A DNA stretch of 16,022 bases from an uncultured Lachnospiraceae bacterium (GCA_946614075.1 CAMOGO010000004.1:1-16022); one strand, 5' to 3'. Shown: positions 5,476-12,800, numbered from the stretch's first letter. Made by a program: numbers and translations. Notes: generated by a model not told the origin, from the letters alone.

Positions 5476-6091
5476 TCGGGAAGACATGCTCGAGCTGACG
5501 AGGCGGATGAACCTTTCCAGGAACTGTTTTGACCGGCTTGCGGGCTGCTATGTCGACGAGGAAGGATACGTCGACGGGACCTTCAATACGAACTTCCGGG
5601 CGTTAAAAAGCTCCGAACAGGCGAAAAATATGGCACTGGCGAAGACAGTGCCTTTTTCGCGTACCAACGAGCAGCTGACGGAGCTGGCCTTTTCCAAGGA
5701 GCAGAGGCGGCCGGGCGGGCTGTGGCAGCTGCTGTATGGGATGACCGACAGCGGCCTGAAAAATGATGCGCTGCTGGAGACCTTCTACGAAATCATGACC
5801 GAGCAGTATCCGGCCGGGAAGGATTACGCCATCTATGTCTTTCACGGGACGTACGATATCCCGCGAAAGAGCTCCGATGGGGAGGAGCAGTGGGAGTCCG
5901 AGGAGATTTACAATTTCATTATTGGCGTCTTTTGCCCGCTGGCCGGGGAGTACGAGCCGGCGGCGCCGGAGGCAGGCTTCTTATTCCCGGGCTTTTCGGA
6001 CCGCAGCGGGGATCCGTCCAAGGCTTTCCTGTATGAGGCTGATCCGGAACGGCCGGTATTAAGAGGTGTTCTCAAGAAACTTCTGCCATGA
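5468..6091 (+). CDS. DUF4317 family protein
   Basis: A 207-residue soluble protein with features I associate with DUF4317: an N-terminal INREDMLELTRRM followed by the GCYVDEEG segment, a central DSGLKNDALLETFYEI, then FHGTYDIP, and a C-terminal GFLFPGFSDRSGD. The function of the family is unknown; it is common in Lachnospiraceae and relatives. It starts inside the last codons of the MoaE-like gene (ATGATTAA shared), so the two are translated together. At about 207 residues it is shorter than many members. No clear terminator follows. Confidence 0.75.
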   Translation: MINREDMLELTRRMNLSRNCFDRLAGCYVDEEGYVDGTFNTNFRALKSSEQAKNMALAKTVPFSRTNEQLTELAFSKEQRRPGGLWQLLYGMTDSGLKNDALLETFYEIMTEQYPAGKDYAIYVFHGTYDIPRKSSDGEEQWESEEIYNFIIGVFCPLAGEYEPAAPEAGFLFPGFSDRSGDPSKAFLYEADPERPVLRGVLKKLLP

Positions 6092-6127
6092 GCCACCGGA
6101 CTTTTTCCCGGGATTCATAAGGTTTGG

Positions 6128-6156
6128 TTGACACTGCCGCGGGAATTTTTTAAAAT
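6128..6156 (+). promoter_or_regulatory. Sigma-A promoter of the lectin-domain lipoprotein
   Basis: TTGACA (6128-6133), 17 bases, TAAAAT (6151-6156). Transcription would start near 6163, giving a leader of about 90 nt before the ATG at 6254. Confidence 0.7.
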
Positions 6157-6253
6157 AGATATAGCCTGTGGGCTGATTTAAAGGAAACTGTACCGAGTGT
6201 TTTTTAGTATAATTTATGGGGAGTGTTTGTCGACTCGGAAAGGAGAAGAAACA

Positions 6254-7438
6254 ATGAAGAAGAAATGGATTGCAGCCGTGATCGTAGCGGCGATGCTGTC
6301 GATGACCGGATGCTCCGGGCAGAAGCCGGAGGAAGTGATTTCGGACCTGGCGGACAAGACGGGCATTTCACAGGCGCTGGAGCAGGTGGATGTCAGCGGG
6401 ATTAACCAGGCTTTAGAGAATGCCGGACTGCCGGATCTTACCGAGATCGGAGAGGGAATCACGGGATTCGCGAATCAGATCGATCCGAACCAGGCCTCGG
6501 GTCTTCTGGAGGATCTGACCAATGGAAATCTGAATCTGAATGATATTAATCTGAATGATATTAATCTGAATGGTATCAGTGTAAATGGCCTCGGTCTGAA
6601 TAATCTGGACCTGAGCGGTTTAGGAAACGGTGGTAATCCGATCCAGGCGCTGCTGGATCAGCTTGGTGTGTCCAATGGGGACAAGAAGCCTACGCCGGCA
6701 GGCTCCACGACCGGGAAGAAGGATTCCGATAAGCCTCTGGAAGACATGGGCATGGATGATATCAACATGGACAACATCGACGATATCAACATGGACGACA
6801 TGAATAATGAAGGCGCCGAGGGCGGCATGGATGACATGGGCATGGACGGCACTGAGGGCGGCATGGACATGATGGAGACCGAGGGTTCCGCCATAGAGCA
6901 GTTCGTCATCGAGAATGGCGAAACCGGCGCGATGGAAAGCTCCGATGACATGGGCGAGATGGCCGAGAGTGAAGAGGCGGTATCGGTGGACGGTGTCCAT
7001 ACGTATCAGCTTTTCATCGAGGATGTTACCTGGACGCAGGCCCAGGAGCGCTGCCGGGAAATGGGCGGACATCTGGCGACTCTCACGACGAAAGAGGAGT
7101 GGGACGCAGTCATGGCGCAGATCGATGCCGAGAGCCGCAAGGGCTATGTTTTCTTTGTAGGCGCGAAGAACCCCAGAACCGAGGAGAACTCCGGCTATTA
7201 CTGGGTAGAATATACCCCGGATGAAACCCTTGTCGAGGTGGCGGACTTTGACGGCATGGCAGTCTGGATGGCAAATGAGCCTTCCTTCACCACTCCGGAC
7301 GGAGTCGAGGAGAATGCGGTCCTGATCACGATCGATGCAACGACCGGTGACTACCTGCTGAATGATGTTCCGGATGACTACCTGGCAGCAGCGCCGATCT
7401 TCAGCGGCATTGTCGGATTTATCTGCGAAATGGATTAA
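6254..7438 (+). CDS. Lipoprotein with C-type lectin-like domain
   Basis: A 394-residue secreted protein. MKKKWIAAVIVAAMLSMTGC is a lipoprotein signal ending at the lipid-anchor C20. Residues ~93-125 are an Asn/Leu/Asp repeat (three tandem 15-bp DNA units at 6533-6577). Residues ~165-210 are rich in Met, Asp and Gly. Residues ~246-394 look like a C-type lectin-like fold: W-x-x-A-x-x-RC at 260-267, GGHLATL (271-277), a core GYYWVEY, NEPS near 341 in the EPN-like position, and a final GFICE with C391, which would pair with C267. A second disulphide is lacking. The domain could bind sugars or proteins at the cell surface; the ligand is unknown. The ATG is chosen for AAAGGAGAAG just upstream and the signal peptide. 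Confidence 0.8.
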   Translation: MKKKWIAAVIVAAMLSMTGCSGQKPEEVISDLADKTGISQALEQVDVSGINQALENAGLPDLTEIGEGITGFANQIDPNQASGLLEDLTNGNLNLNDINLNDINLNGISVNGLGLNNLDLSGLGNGGNPIQALLDQLGVSNGDKKPTPAGSTTGKKDSDKPLEDMGMDDINMDNIDDINMDDMNNEGAEGGMDDMGMDGTEGGMDMMETEGSAIEQFVIENGETGAMESSDDMGEMAESEEAVSVDGVHTYQLFIEDVTWTQAQERCREMGGHLATLTTKEEWDAVMAQIDAESRKGYVFFVGAKNPRTEENSGYYWVEYTPDETLVEVADFDGMAVWMANEPSFTTPDGVEENAVLITIDATTGDYLLNDVPDDYLAAAPIFSGIVGFICEMD

Positions 7439-7463
7439 TTCTGGATCTACATAGGAGAGTATG

Positions 7464-7514
7464 CGGCCGGAAGCAAGCTGTGGTTTGGAAGAAGCCCAGT
7501 TATGTGACCGGCCG
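7464..7514 (+). other. Inverted repeat after the lipoprotein gene
   Basis: CGGCCGG (7464-7470) and CCGGCCG (7508-7514) are exact reverse complements around a 37-base loop, followed by TTTATCGTTT. It could be a weak terminator or attenuator between the lipoprotein and the prsW-like gene, which starts 44 bases later. Confidence 0.35.
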
Positions 7515-7557
7515 TTTATCGTTTGGGAAAAGGGCGTAAAAAACGGAGGAAGAGGAC

Positions 7558-8247
7558 ATGATGTTAATGACCTGGCTGGCATTGCTGCCGGCGATTATGC
7601 TTATGGTTTTTGTCTATCGGCATGACAAAGCGGAGCCGGAGCCGGTCGGTATGATCGGGAAGGTGTTCGTGCGAGGTGCACTTTCCGCATTTCTGGCTAT
7701 GCTCCTGGAAGTCGGTTTCGGGACAGTCTTTGCTGCGCTTCTGGACACCGATTCACTGGTGTATTCCATCCTTGCGGTCTTCGTCGGAATCGCCGGGGTT
7801 GAGGAATTCGTCAAGAGACGTGTCCTGATGAAGCATGTGTGGAACAATCCGGAGTTCAATTTCCGATTTGACGGAATCGTCTACGGTGTGAGCTCTGCAC
7901 TTGGCTTTGCCGCGCTGGAGAATATCCTGTATGTCCTGGATGCCGGCATGGGCACGGCGCTGATCCGTGCGGTGACGGCCGTTCCCGCGCACGCCGCCTT
8001 TGGCGTCCTGATGGGCTATTACATCGGGCAGGCCAAGGCATATGAAAATGTCGGAGATATGGCTTCCCGCAGCAGATATCTGGCCTGCAGCCTCATCGTA
8101 CCGTCCATCGCACACGGTATTTATGACTGGATCCTGATGTACGGATCAGAGAGCATGATGGCCGGATGGCTGATTTTCATCATCGTGCTGGACGTGCTGG
8201 CCATCGTGATTGTGAAGAAATCTTCCCGCGAGGACTATCCGATCTGA
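7558..8247 (+). CDS. PrsW-type intramembrane metalloprotease
   Basis: A 229-residue, largely hydrophobic protein of the PrsW family (site-1 type membrane proteases; PrsW of Bacillus starts degradation of the anti-sigma factor RsiW). The family residues are visible: EE (82-83) in VEEFVKR, E121 in GFAALENILY, H145 in PAHAAFG and H186 in AHGIYDW. These are the expected metal-binding and catalytic positions. Several membrane segments alternate with short loops. GGAGGAAGAGG lies just before the paired ATGs at 7558 and 7561. A membrane anti-sigma-like protein is encoded 3 kb upstream, an attractive but untested substrate. No terminator is seen after the gene. Confidence 0.85.
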   Translation: MMLMTWLALLPAIMLMVFVYRHDKAEPEPVGMIGKVFVRGALSAFLAMLLEVGFGTVFAALLDTDSLVYSILAVFVGIAGVEEFVKRRVLMKHVWNNPEFNFRFDGIVYGVSSALGFAALENILYVLDAGMGTALIRAVTAVPAHAAFGVLMGYYIGQAKAYENVGDMASRSRYLACSLIVPSIAHGIYDWILMYGSESMMAGWLIFIIVLDVLAIVIVKKSSREDYPI

Positions 8248-8281
8248 CAGACAGTAATCTAACCAGTTGGAACAATTATGC

Positions 8282-8328
8282 TTGACTAACCTAAACTTGT
8301 GGGTGTACACTTCTATTGCTAAAGTGTA
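8282..8328 (+). promoter_or_regulatory. Promoter and operator-like repeat before marR
   Basis: TTGACT (8282-8287), 18 bases, TACACT (8306-8311) is a plausible promoter. The -10 box falls within the inverted repeat TACACTT (8306-8312) / AAGTGTA (8322-8328), a position typical of autorepression by MarR proteins. Binding by the MarR protein encoded downstream is inferred. Confidence 0.4.
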
Positions 8329-8347
8329 GCAGAGTGTGTGACAGGTT

Positions 8348-8411
8348 GCGCTTTTATTTTAAGCGCATCAGCAGTATCCGGACCCTTTTTATGGGGTTTT
8401 AGGTGTCCGGA
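8348..8411 (+). other. Two stacked hairpins in the marR leader
   Basis: GCGCTT (8348-8353) pairs with AAGCGC (8361-8366) around TTATTTT. TCCGGAC (8377-8383) pairs with GTCCGGA (8405-8411) around a 21-base loop. Both lie between the presumed transcript start and the marR ribosome binding site, so they could affect marR translation or mRNA stability. Confidence 0.4.
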
Positions 8412-8427
8412 AAGAGGGGTAGTCAGC

Positions 8428-8913
8428 ATGTCCGAGGAAGTCCGTTTGAGAGAAGAAAATGAAACGGCGATCAAAGCCATCTTAAGTTTCCGGAAGGCAG
8501 ACCGGGTGATGCGAAGTCTGGAGAATCGCTTCTTGAGACAGCATCATCTGACGACGATGCAGTTTGGCGTGCTGGAGGTGCTTCATCACCGCGGACCGAT
8601 GAATGTCCAGAAGGTCATCCAGGCGATGTATTCCACCCCGGGAAATATGACCGTTGTCATCCACAATATGGAGCGTGACGGGTACCTCTGCCGGGAGCGG
8701 AGCGAGTCGGACCGCCGCTGTTACCGGATTGCCCTGACGGAAAAGGGAAGCAGTCTGATCGAGAGGATTTTTGATGATTATCTCCGCCAGGTTTCGGAGA
8801 TTATGTGCGTCCTGACCAAGGAAGAGCAGGAGACGCTCCTTGCCCTGACCAACAAGCTTTCCACGCGTGAAGGCGAGACCGCGGCAAGCCCTTGCGATGC
8901 CGTGCAGGAATAG
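8428..8913 (+). CDS. MarR-family transcriptional regulator
   Basis: A 161-residue winged-helix regulator of the MarR class; such proteins bind palindromic DNA as dimers and usually repress nearby genes until a small ligand or oxidant is bound. The core runs about 25-120: LTTMQFGVLEVLHHRG (first helices), VQKVIQAMYSTPGNMTVVIHNMERDGY (helix-turn-helix recognition region) and RSESDRRCYRIALTEKG (the wing, with the conserved D-x-R-R motif). ATG at 8428 is preferred because AAGAGGGG precedes it and MarR similarity starts nearby; the frame is open to 8338. It lies just before the thiamine operon but that operon has its own promoter and riboswitch. Likely target: its own promoter at 8282-8328. Confidence 0.85.
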   Translation: MSEEVRLREENETAIKAILSFRKADRVMRSLENRFLRQHHLTTMQFGVLEVLHHRGPMNVQKVIQAMYSTPGNMTVVIHNMERDGYLCRERSESDRRCYRIALTEKGSSLIERIFDDYLRQVSEIMCVLTKEEQETLLALTNKLSTREGETAASPCDAVQE

Positions 8914-8952
8914 TTTTTTGCGAACGCCTTCGCGACACGAATTTTAATTTGT

Positions 8953-8995
8953 ACAGACAGGAGGGATTGTTTTTCTTTCCTGTCTGTGTTATTAT
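8953..8995 (+). promoter_or_regulatory. Thiamine operon promoter within an inverted repeat
   Basis: TTGTTT (8967-8972), 17 bases, TATTAT (8990-8995) would start transcription near 9002, just before the riboswitch. The perfect 10-bp inverted repeat ACAGACAGGA (8953-8962) / TCCTGTCTGT (8978-8987) encloses the -35 box in its 15-base loop. It could be an operator or a hairpin at the end of the marR transcript; the lack of a T-tract argues against a simple terminator. Confidence 0.5.
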
Positions 8996-9009
8996 CAGTA
9001 CCGTCAAAA

Positions 9010-9101
9010 TTGCATAGGGGGGTCGGCAGGAGCCGGCTGAGAGTGGGACCGTTCCGTCCCTGACCCGTAGAACCTGTTGGATCATGCCATCGTAGGGAAG
9101 T
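9010..9101 (+). promoter_or_regulatory. TPP riboswitch (THI element)
   Basis: The conserved pieces are all present in order: a G-rich 5' arm (9017-9022), CTGAGA (9037-9042) that recognises the pyrimidine ring, GACCC (9062-9066), AACCTG (9071-9076), and ATGCCATCGTAGGGAA (9084-9099). The RNA binds thiamine pyrophosphate directly. A terminator hairpin follows 12 bases later, so control is by transcription termination: high TPP, no operon expression. The genes downstream are all thiamine salvage genes, which confirms the call. Confidence 0.97.
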
Positions 9102-9112
9102 AAGAGCCATAG

Positions 9113-9150
9113 ACGCCTCACACGGGACATGCCGTGAGAGGCGTTCTTTT
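9113..9150 (+). terminator. Riboswitch-controlled terminator
   Basis: ACGCCTCACACGG (9113-9125) pairs with CCGTGAGAGGCGT (9132-9144) around a six-base loop, with one A-A mismatch, followed by TCTTTT. It is the expression platform of the TPP riboswitch. Confidence 0.9.
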
Positions 9151-9240
9151 GTGCACACGGCCGCCCAAAGGTAATTGTTGCCTTACGGCAACGGGCGGCC
9201 GGCGCGGCGAGTAGGAGTCGGGCAGGCCTCCTCCTGCTCG
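9151..9240. repeat. 90-nt two-hairpin repeat, copy 1
   Basis: Begins GTGCAC directly after the terminator T-tract. Hairpin I: outer GGCCGCCC (9159-9166) / GGGCGGCC (9193-9200) and inner GTTGCC (9177-9182) / GGCAAC (9187-9192) with a TTAC loop and a ten-base 5' bulge. Hairpin II: CGAGTAGGAG (9208-9217) / CTCCTGCTCG (9231-9240) with one T-G pair. It matches 14285-14374 at 83 of 90 bases. It lies in the thiE leader and would be transcribed only when the riboswitch is on. I do not recognise a named family. Confidence 0.8.
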
Positions 9241-9266
9241 ATTGAAAGCGAGAGCGAGGATTTGTT

Positions 9267-9899
9267 ATGAAGTTTAAACCGGAGCATTTGCGGTTGTACG
9301 CGATCACGGACCGGCACTATCTCCCCGAGGGGATGACGCTCGGGCAGGCCGTAGAGGCAGCGATCGAGGGCGGCGTGACGATGGTACAGCTGCGGGAAAA
9401 GGATATGGATCCCACTGTTCTAAAGGCGGTGGCCATCGATGTGATGACCGTCTGCCGCCGTCTGGGCGTTCCCTTTCTGGTGGACGACGATGTCTGGCTT
9501 GCGAAGGAGATCGGAGCGGATGGCGTCCATGTCGGACAGGACGATATGCCTGCCGATGAGGCAAGGAGAATTCTGGGGCCGGATGCGATCATCGGCGTGA
9601 CGGCCAAGACGATCGAGCAGGCGCAGAAGGCCCAGGCAGACGGGGCAGATTATCTCGGCAGCGGGGCCATGTTTGTGACCTCGACAAAGCCGGAGGCACG
9701 CCCGATGACCTGTGAGACCCTCCGTGAGATTACAAAGAGCGTTTCGATCCCGGTCTGCGCGATCGGCGGGATCAAGGCGGAAAACGTCGGAAAGCTTGCG
9801 GGAACCGGCATTGCCGGGGTCGCAGTCGCCGGCGGGATTTTTGACGAGCCGGATATCCGGGCAGCGGCCAAAGCCGTCCGGGAAGCTCTGGTTTTATAA
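9267..9899 (+). CDS. thiE: Thiamine-phosphate synthase
   Basis: A 210-residue TIM-barrel enzyme that joins hydroxymethylpyrimidine diphosphate and thiazole phosphate to thiamine phosphate. Family motifs are LYAITDR at the N-terminus, VQLREKD (40-46) binding the pyrophosphate, the DDD and GVHVGQDD segment (73-93), GVTAKT (110-115), TSTKP (138-142), and the phosphate loops IGGIKAENV (166-174) and AVAGGIF (186-192). Length is normal. The segment before TSTKP reads LGSGAMFV where GVGPIFPT is common, a mild deviation. A weak GAGCGAGGA precedes the ATG. First gene of the riboswitch-controlled operon, after the 90-nt repeat. Confidence 0.96.
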   Translation: MKFKPEHLRLYAITDRHYLPEGMTLGQAVEAAIEGGVTMVQLREKDMDPTVLKAVAIDVMTVCRRLGVPFLVDDDVWLAKEIGADGVHVGQDDMPADEARRILGPDAIIGVTAKTIEQAQKAQADGADYLGSGAMFVTSTKPEARPMTCETLREITKSVSIPVCAIGGIKAENVGKLAGTGIAGVAVAGGIFDEPDIRAAAKAVREALVL

Positions 9900-9918
9900 T
9901 TAAAGTTAAGACACCATT

Positions 9919-10028
9919 GCACTAAACTCAACGTTCGCCATTCGGCTCCGTTTTGTTAAGTGCATGGCGGGGCACGCACGTAAACGATAGCCTTCGTCTT
10001 AGGACTCGGCTATCGTTAAGTGCTCCGC
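9919..10028. repeat. Paired long hairpins between thiE and thiD
   Basis: Hairpin A pairs GCACTAAAC (9919-9927) with GTTAAGTGC (9955-9963), one A-A mismatch, plus inner AACG/CGTT. Hairpin B pairs GCGGGGCAC (9967-9975) with GTGCTCCGC (10020-10028), one G-T, and then AACGATAGCC (9983-9992) perfectly with GGCTATCGTT (10008-10017). GTTAAGTGC recurs at 10015-10023, 60 bases after its first copy. The element sits inside the operon and may act in mRNA processing or be a REP-like insertion; no T-tract follows. Confidence 0.65.
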
Positions 10029-10112
10029 GCCTGCGGCAGATTGGGGGCACCACCTTCTGTCGCTATATAAAATTAATGCATACCGCAAAATGCGGGGAAA
10101 GGAAGTCTTTGT

Positions 10113-10913
10113 ATGAAGACAGCATTAACAATCGCCGGAAGTGATTCCAGCGGAGGCGCCGGCATCCAGGCAGATATCAAGACGATGACTGCCCATGGCG
10201 TATACGCCATGAGCGCGATCACCGCTCTGACCGCCCAGAATACGACCGGCGTTACCAGTATCATGGAAGTTACCCCTAAGTTTCTGGAGGAGGAGCTTGA
10301 CAGCATCTTCACCGATATTTACCCGGACGCAGTAAAAATCGGCATGGTCTCCTCCAGCGAGCTGATCCGTGTGATCGCCGAGCGCCTGACGAGGTACGAA
10401 GCACGCAATGTCGTGGTTGACCCCGTGATGGTGGCGACCAGCGGGTCCAGGCTGATCAGCGACGATGCCATCGGTACCTTGAAAACTGCATTGTTACCTC
10501 TTGCATCTGTGATCACCCCGAATATTCCGGAGGGCGAGGTCCTGTCCGGGATGAAGATCGCTAGCGCTGCGGACATGGAAAAAGCAGCGGAAGCGATTTA
10601 TCGCGAGTTTGGCTGTGCGGTGCTGTTAAAGGGCGGACATTCGCTGAATGACGCCAACGACCTCCTCTACGGAGCGGACGGTCCGGTCTGGTTCTACGGC
10701 CGCCGGATCAACAACAGCAACACACACGGGACCGGCTGTACGCTGTCGAGCGCGATTGCCTCGAACCTGGCGAAGGGCTTTGATCTGGCAGACTCTGTAC
10801 GTAACGCGAAGGAATATCTCTCCGGAGCGCTGGCGGCGATGCTGGATCTGGGCAAGGGCAGCGGCCCTCTGAATCATGCTTTCGCGATAAAGGGGGACTA
10901 CCGGAATGAGTGA
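10113..10913 (+). CDS. thiD: Hydroxymethylpyrimidine/phosphomethylpyrimidine kinase
   Basis: A 266-residue ribokinase-fold enzyme that phosphorylates hydroxymethylpyrimidine and then its monophosphate. Motifs: AGSDSSGGAGIQADIKT (8-24) for the pyrimidine, DPVMVATSGSRLI, TPNIPE, VLLKGGH, and the C-terminal anion hole and catalytic Asp region replaced here by the family's NTHGTGCTLSSAIAS. Length is typical for stand-alone ThiD with no fused ThiE or TenA domain. GGGGAAAGGAAG precedes the ATG. The stop overlaps the cytX start by eight bases, pairing a kinase with the importer of its substrate. Confidence 0.96.
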   Translation: MKTALTIAGSDSSGGAGIQADIKTMTAHGVYAMSAITALTAQNTTGVTSIMEVTPKFLEEELDSIFTDIYPDAVKIGMVSSSELIRVIAERLTRYEARNVVVDPVMVATSGSRLISDDAIGTLKTALLPLASVITPNIPEGEVLSGMKIASAADMEKAAEAIYREFGCAVLLKGGHSLNDANDLLYGADGPVWFYGRRINNSNTHGTGCTLSSAIASNLAKGFDLADSVRNAKEYLSGALAAMLDLGKGSGPLNHAFAIKGDYRNE

Positions 10914-12111
10914 AAACAGAATAAAGGAAAACGTGGGAACGGCTAATCAGGCAGGGACCGGGCTTTTTGCCAATGGTCTGATCTGGTTTGGCGCAGGCGT
11001 CTCCATCGCGGAGATCCTGACCGGTACGGCCTTTGCCCCGCTGGGCTTCCAGAAGGGTATCCTGGCGATCGTCATCGGCCATATCATCGGCTGCGCCTTG
11101 ATGTATTTCGCAGGCGTGATCGGCGGCCTTGAGCGCAAAAGCGCCATGGAAACGGTCAAGATGAGCTTCGGACAGAAAGGCAGTCTGCTTTTTGCCCTCC
11201 TGAATGTCCTGCAGCTGGTCGGCTGGACCGCCATCATGATTTATGACGGCGCTCTGGCGGCGGACGGCATTTTCCACACCGGGCATGGAATCTGGGCGCT
11301 GGTGATCGGCGCGCTGATCCTCGTCTGGATCGTCATCGGCCTGACCAACCTTGGCAAGGTCAATACCATCGCCATGGCGGCCCTTTTCATCCTGACGCTG
11401 GTGCTGATGAATGTCATCTTCTTCAGCGGAAGAACGCCGATGCAGGTGCCCGATGAGCTTTCCTTCGGTGCTGCCGTGGAGCTTGGCGTGGCGATGCCGC
11501 TGTCCTGGCTGCCGCTCATCAGCGACTACACGAGAGAGGCGAAAAGTCCTCGGGCGGCGACGGCTGTCTCCGTCATCGTGTACGGCCTCGTGAGCTGCTT
11601 CATGTACCTGATCGGTATGGGCGCGGCGATCCTGACCGGTGAGTACGACATCGCGACCATCATGGTCCAGGCCGGACTGGGACTGGCAGGCCTTCTGATC
11701 GTGATTTTCTCCACGGTCACAACGACCTTCCTCGATGCCTACTCGGCAGGCGTGTCCTGCGTGACGCTCTCCAAAAATATCCCGGAAAAATGGGCGGCGA
11801 TCGTCGTGACGGTGATCGGCACGGCAGGCGCCATCCTGTATCCGATGGATGACATCACGGATTTCCTGTATCTGATCGGGTCTGTCTTTGCCCCGATGAT
11901 CGCCATCCAGATCGCGGATTACTACATCCTAAAGAAGAGATACGAGGACCGAAGCTTCGATCTCGCCAATCTGCTGATCTGGGTAGTAGGCTTCGTGCTT
12001 TACCGGATCCTTCTGAGATTTGACATCATCATCGGAAATACGCTGCCGGATATGCTTTTCACCATGGCGATCTGTATCGCCGTCTCCCGTCTGGGACTCC
12101 GGAAGGACTGA
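10906..12111 (+). CDS. cytX: Hydroxymethylpyrimidine permease CytX (NCS1 family)
   Basis: A 401-residue membrane protein of the NCS1 nucleobase-cation symporter family with roughly twelve hydrophobic segments. CytX is the thiamine-linked branch of the cytosine permease group, proposed to import hydroxymethylpyrimidine. Visible features are GLIWFGAGVSIAEILTG in the first helix, the MSFGQKG loop and the WLPLISDYTR motif near 205, a family hallmark of helix 6. It starts within the thiD stop (ATGAGTGA shared) with AGGGGG nine bases upstream. Position under a TPP riboswitch beside thiD makes the pyrimidine the likely substrate rather than cytosine. Confidence 0.9.
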   Translation: MSENRIKENVGTANQAGTGLFANGLIWFGAGVSIAEILTGTAFAPLGFQKGILAIVIGHIIGCALMYFAGVIGGLERKSAMETVKMSFGQKGSLLFALLNVLQLVGWTAIMIYDGALAADGIFHTGHGIWALVIGALILVWIVIGLTNLGKVNTIAMAALFILTLVLMNVIFFSGRTPMQVPDELSFGAAVELGVAMPLSWLPLISDYTREAKSPRAATAVSVIVYGLVSCFMYLIGMGAAILTGEYDIATIMVQAGLGLAGLLIVIFSTVTTTFLDAYSAGVSCVTLSKNIPEKWAAIVVTVIGTAGAILYPMDDITDFLYLIGSVFAPMIAIQIADYYILKKRYEDRSFDLANLLIWVVGFVLYRILLRFDIIIGNTLPDMLFTMAICIAVSRLGLRKD

Positions 12112-12191
12112 CGGGAAGGCCGTGATCAGAAGATGCAAGAGGACAATGCAGGTGTGCTGTCGCGCCATGAGGCGCAGAAAGGAAGTTTTCC

Positions 12192-12698
12192 ATGAACAAA
12201 AACACCAAAAAACTTGTCCTCACCGCTATTTTCGCGGCCATCGCCGTTGTCGGCTCCACCATTTCCTTCCCGGTCCTCGGGTCGAAATGCGCGCCCGTCC
12301 AGCATCTGATCAATGTCCTGTGCGCCGTCTTCGTCGGCCCCTGGTACGGAGTCGCAAGCGCCTTTATCGCAAGCCTCATCCGTAACATGACCGGCCTTGG
12401 CACACCGCTCGCCTTCCCGGGCAGCATGTGCGGCGCTCTTCTGGCTGGCCTTCTGTACCAGTTCGGAAAGAAGCTGCCCTTTGCCTATGTCGGCGAGGTC
12501 GTGGGAACCGGTCTGATCGGAGGCATGCTTGCCTTCCCGATCGCGAAGTTTATCCTGGGGAATGAGGCAGCAGCCCTGTTTACCTTCGTCGTGCCTTTCC
12601 TGATCAGCACCTGCGGCGGTACGCTGATCGCGATCGTGCTGACGATGACGATGGAGAAAATGGGTGTCCTGAAGAGACTTCAGAATATGGTGGATTAA
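12192..12698 (+). CDS. thiW: Thiazole transporter S component ThiW
   Basis: A 168-residue membrane protein, an ECF-transporter substrate-binding (S) subunit of the ThiW family, proposed to capture hydroxyethylthiazole. Features: the N-terminal KLVLTAIFAAIAVVGS with small residues suited to bind the shared transmembrane subunit, then CAPVQHLINVLCAVFVGPWYG, a segment typical of ThiW, and five to six hydrophobic helices. No ATPase (EcfA) or EcfT gene is in the window, so it must use an energising module encoded elsewhere. AGAAAGGAAG precedes the ATG; a small GCGCC/GGCGC hairpin lies just before it. It sits upstream of thiM, which acts on the imported thiazole. Confidence 0.92.
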   Translation: MNKNTKKLVLTAIFAAIAVVGSTISFPVLGSKCAPVQHLINVLCAVFVGPWYGVASAFIASLIRNMTGLGTPLAFPGSMCGALLAGLLYQFGKKLPFAYVGEVVGTGLIGGMLAFPIAKFILGNEAAALFTFVVPFLISTCGGTLIAIVLTMTMEKMGVLKRLQNMVD

Positions 12699-12759
12699 AT
12701 CGAAAAAACGGGCTGCAAGGCTTCATCTTGCACCATCAGCTATTCGATGATATCATTTC

Positions 12760-12790
12760 ACAGGGCGGAGCGATGCTTCGTCCTGTTTTT
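12760..12790 (+). terminator. Intrinsic terminator after thiW
   Basis: ACAGGGCGGAGC (12760-12771) pairs with GCTTCGTCCTGT (12775-12786), two G-T pairs, three-base loop, followed by TTTTT. It should end or reduce transcription before thiM, so thiM may be expressed at a lower level or from its own start. Confidence 0.75.
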
Positions 12791-12800
12791 AAAAAACGCA

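Noticed and set aside
9151..9240. 90-nt repeat considered as a tRNA or group II intron domain
   Set aside because: No cloverleaf, anticodon or CCA-type features, and no domain V signature or intron reverse transcriptase nearby.
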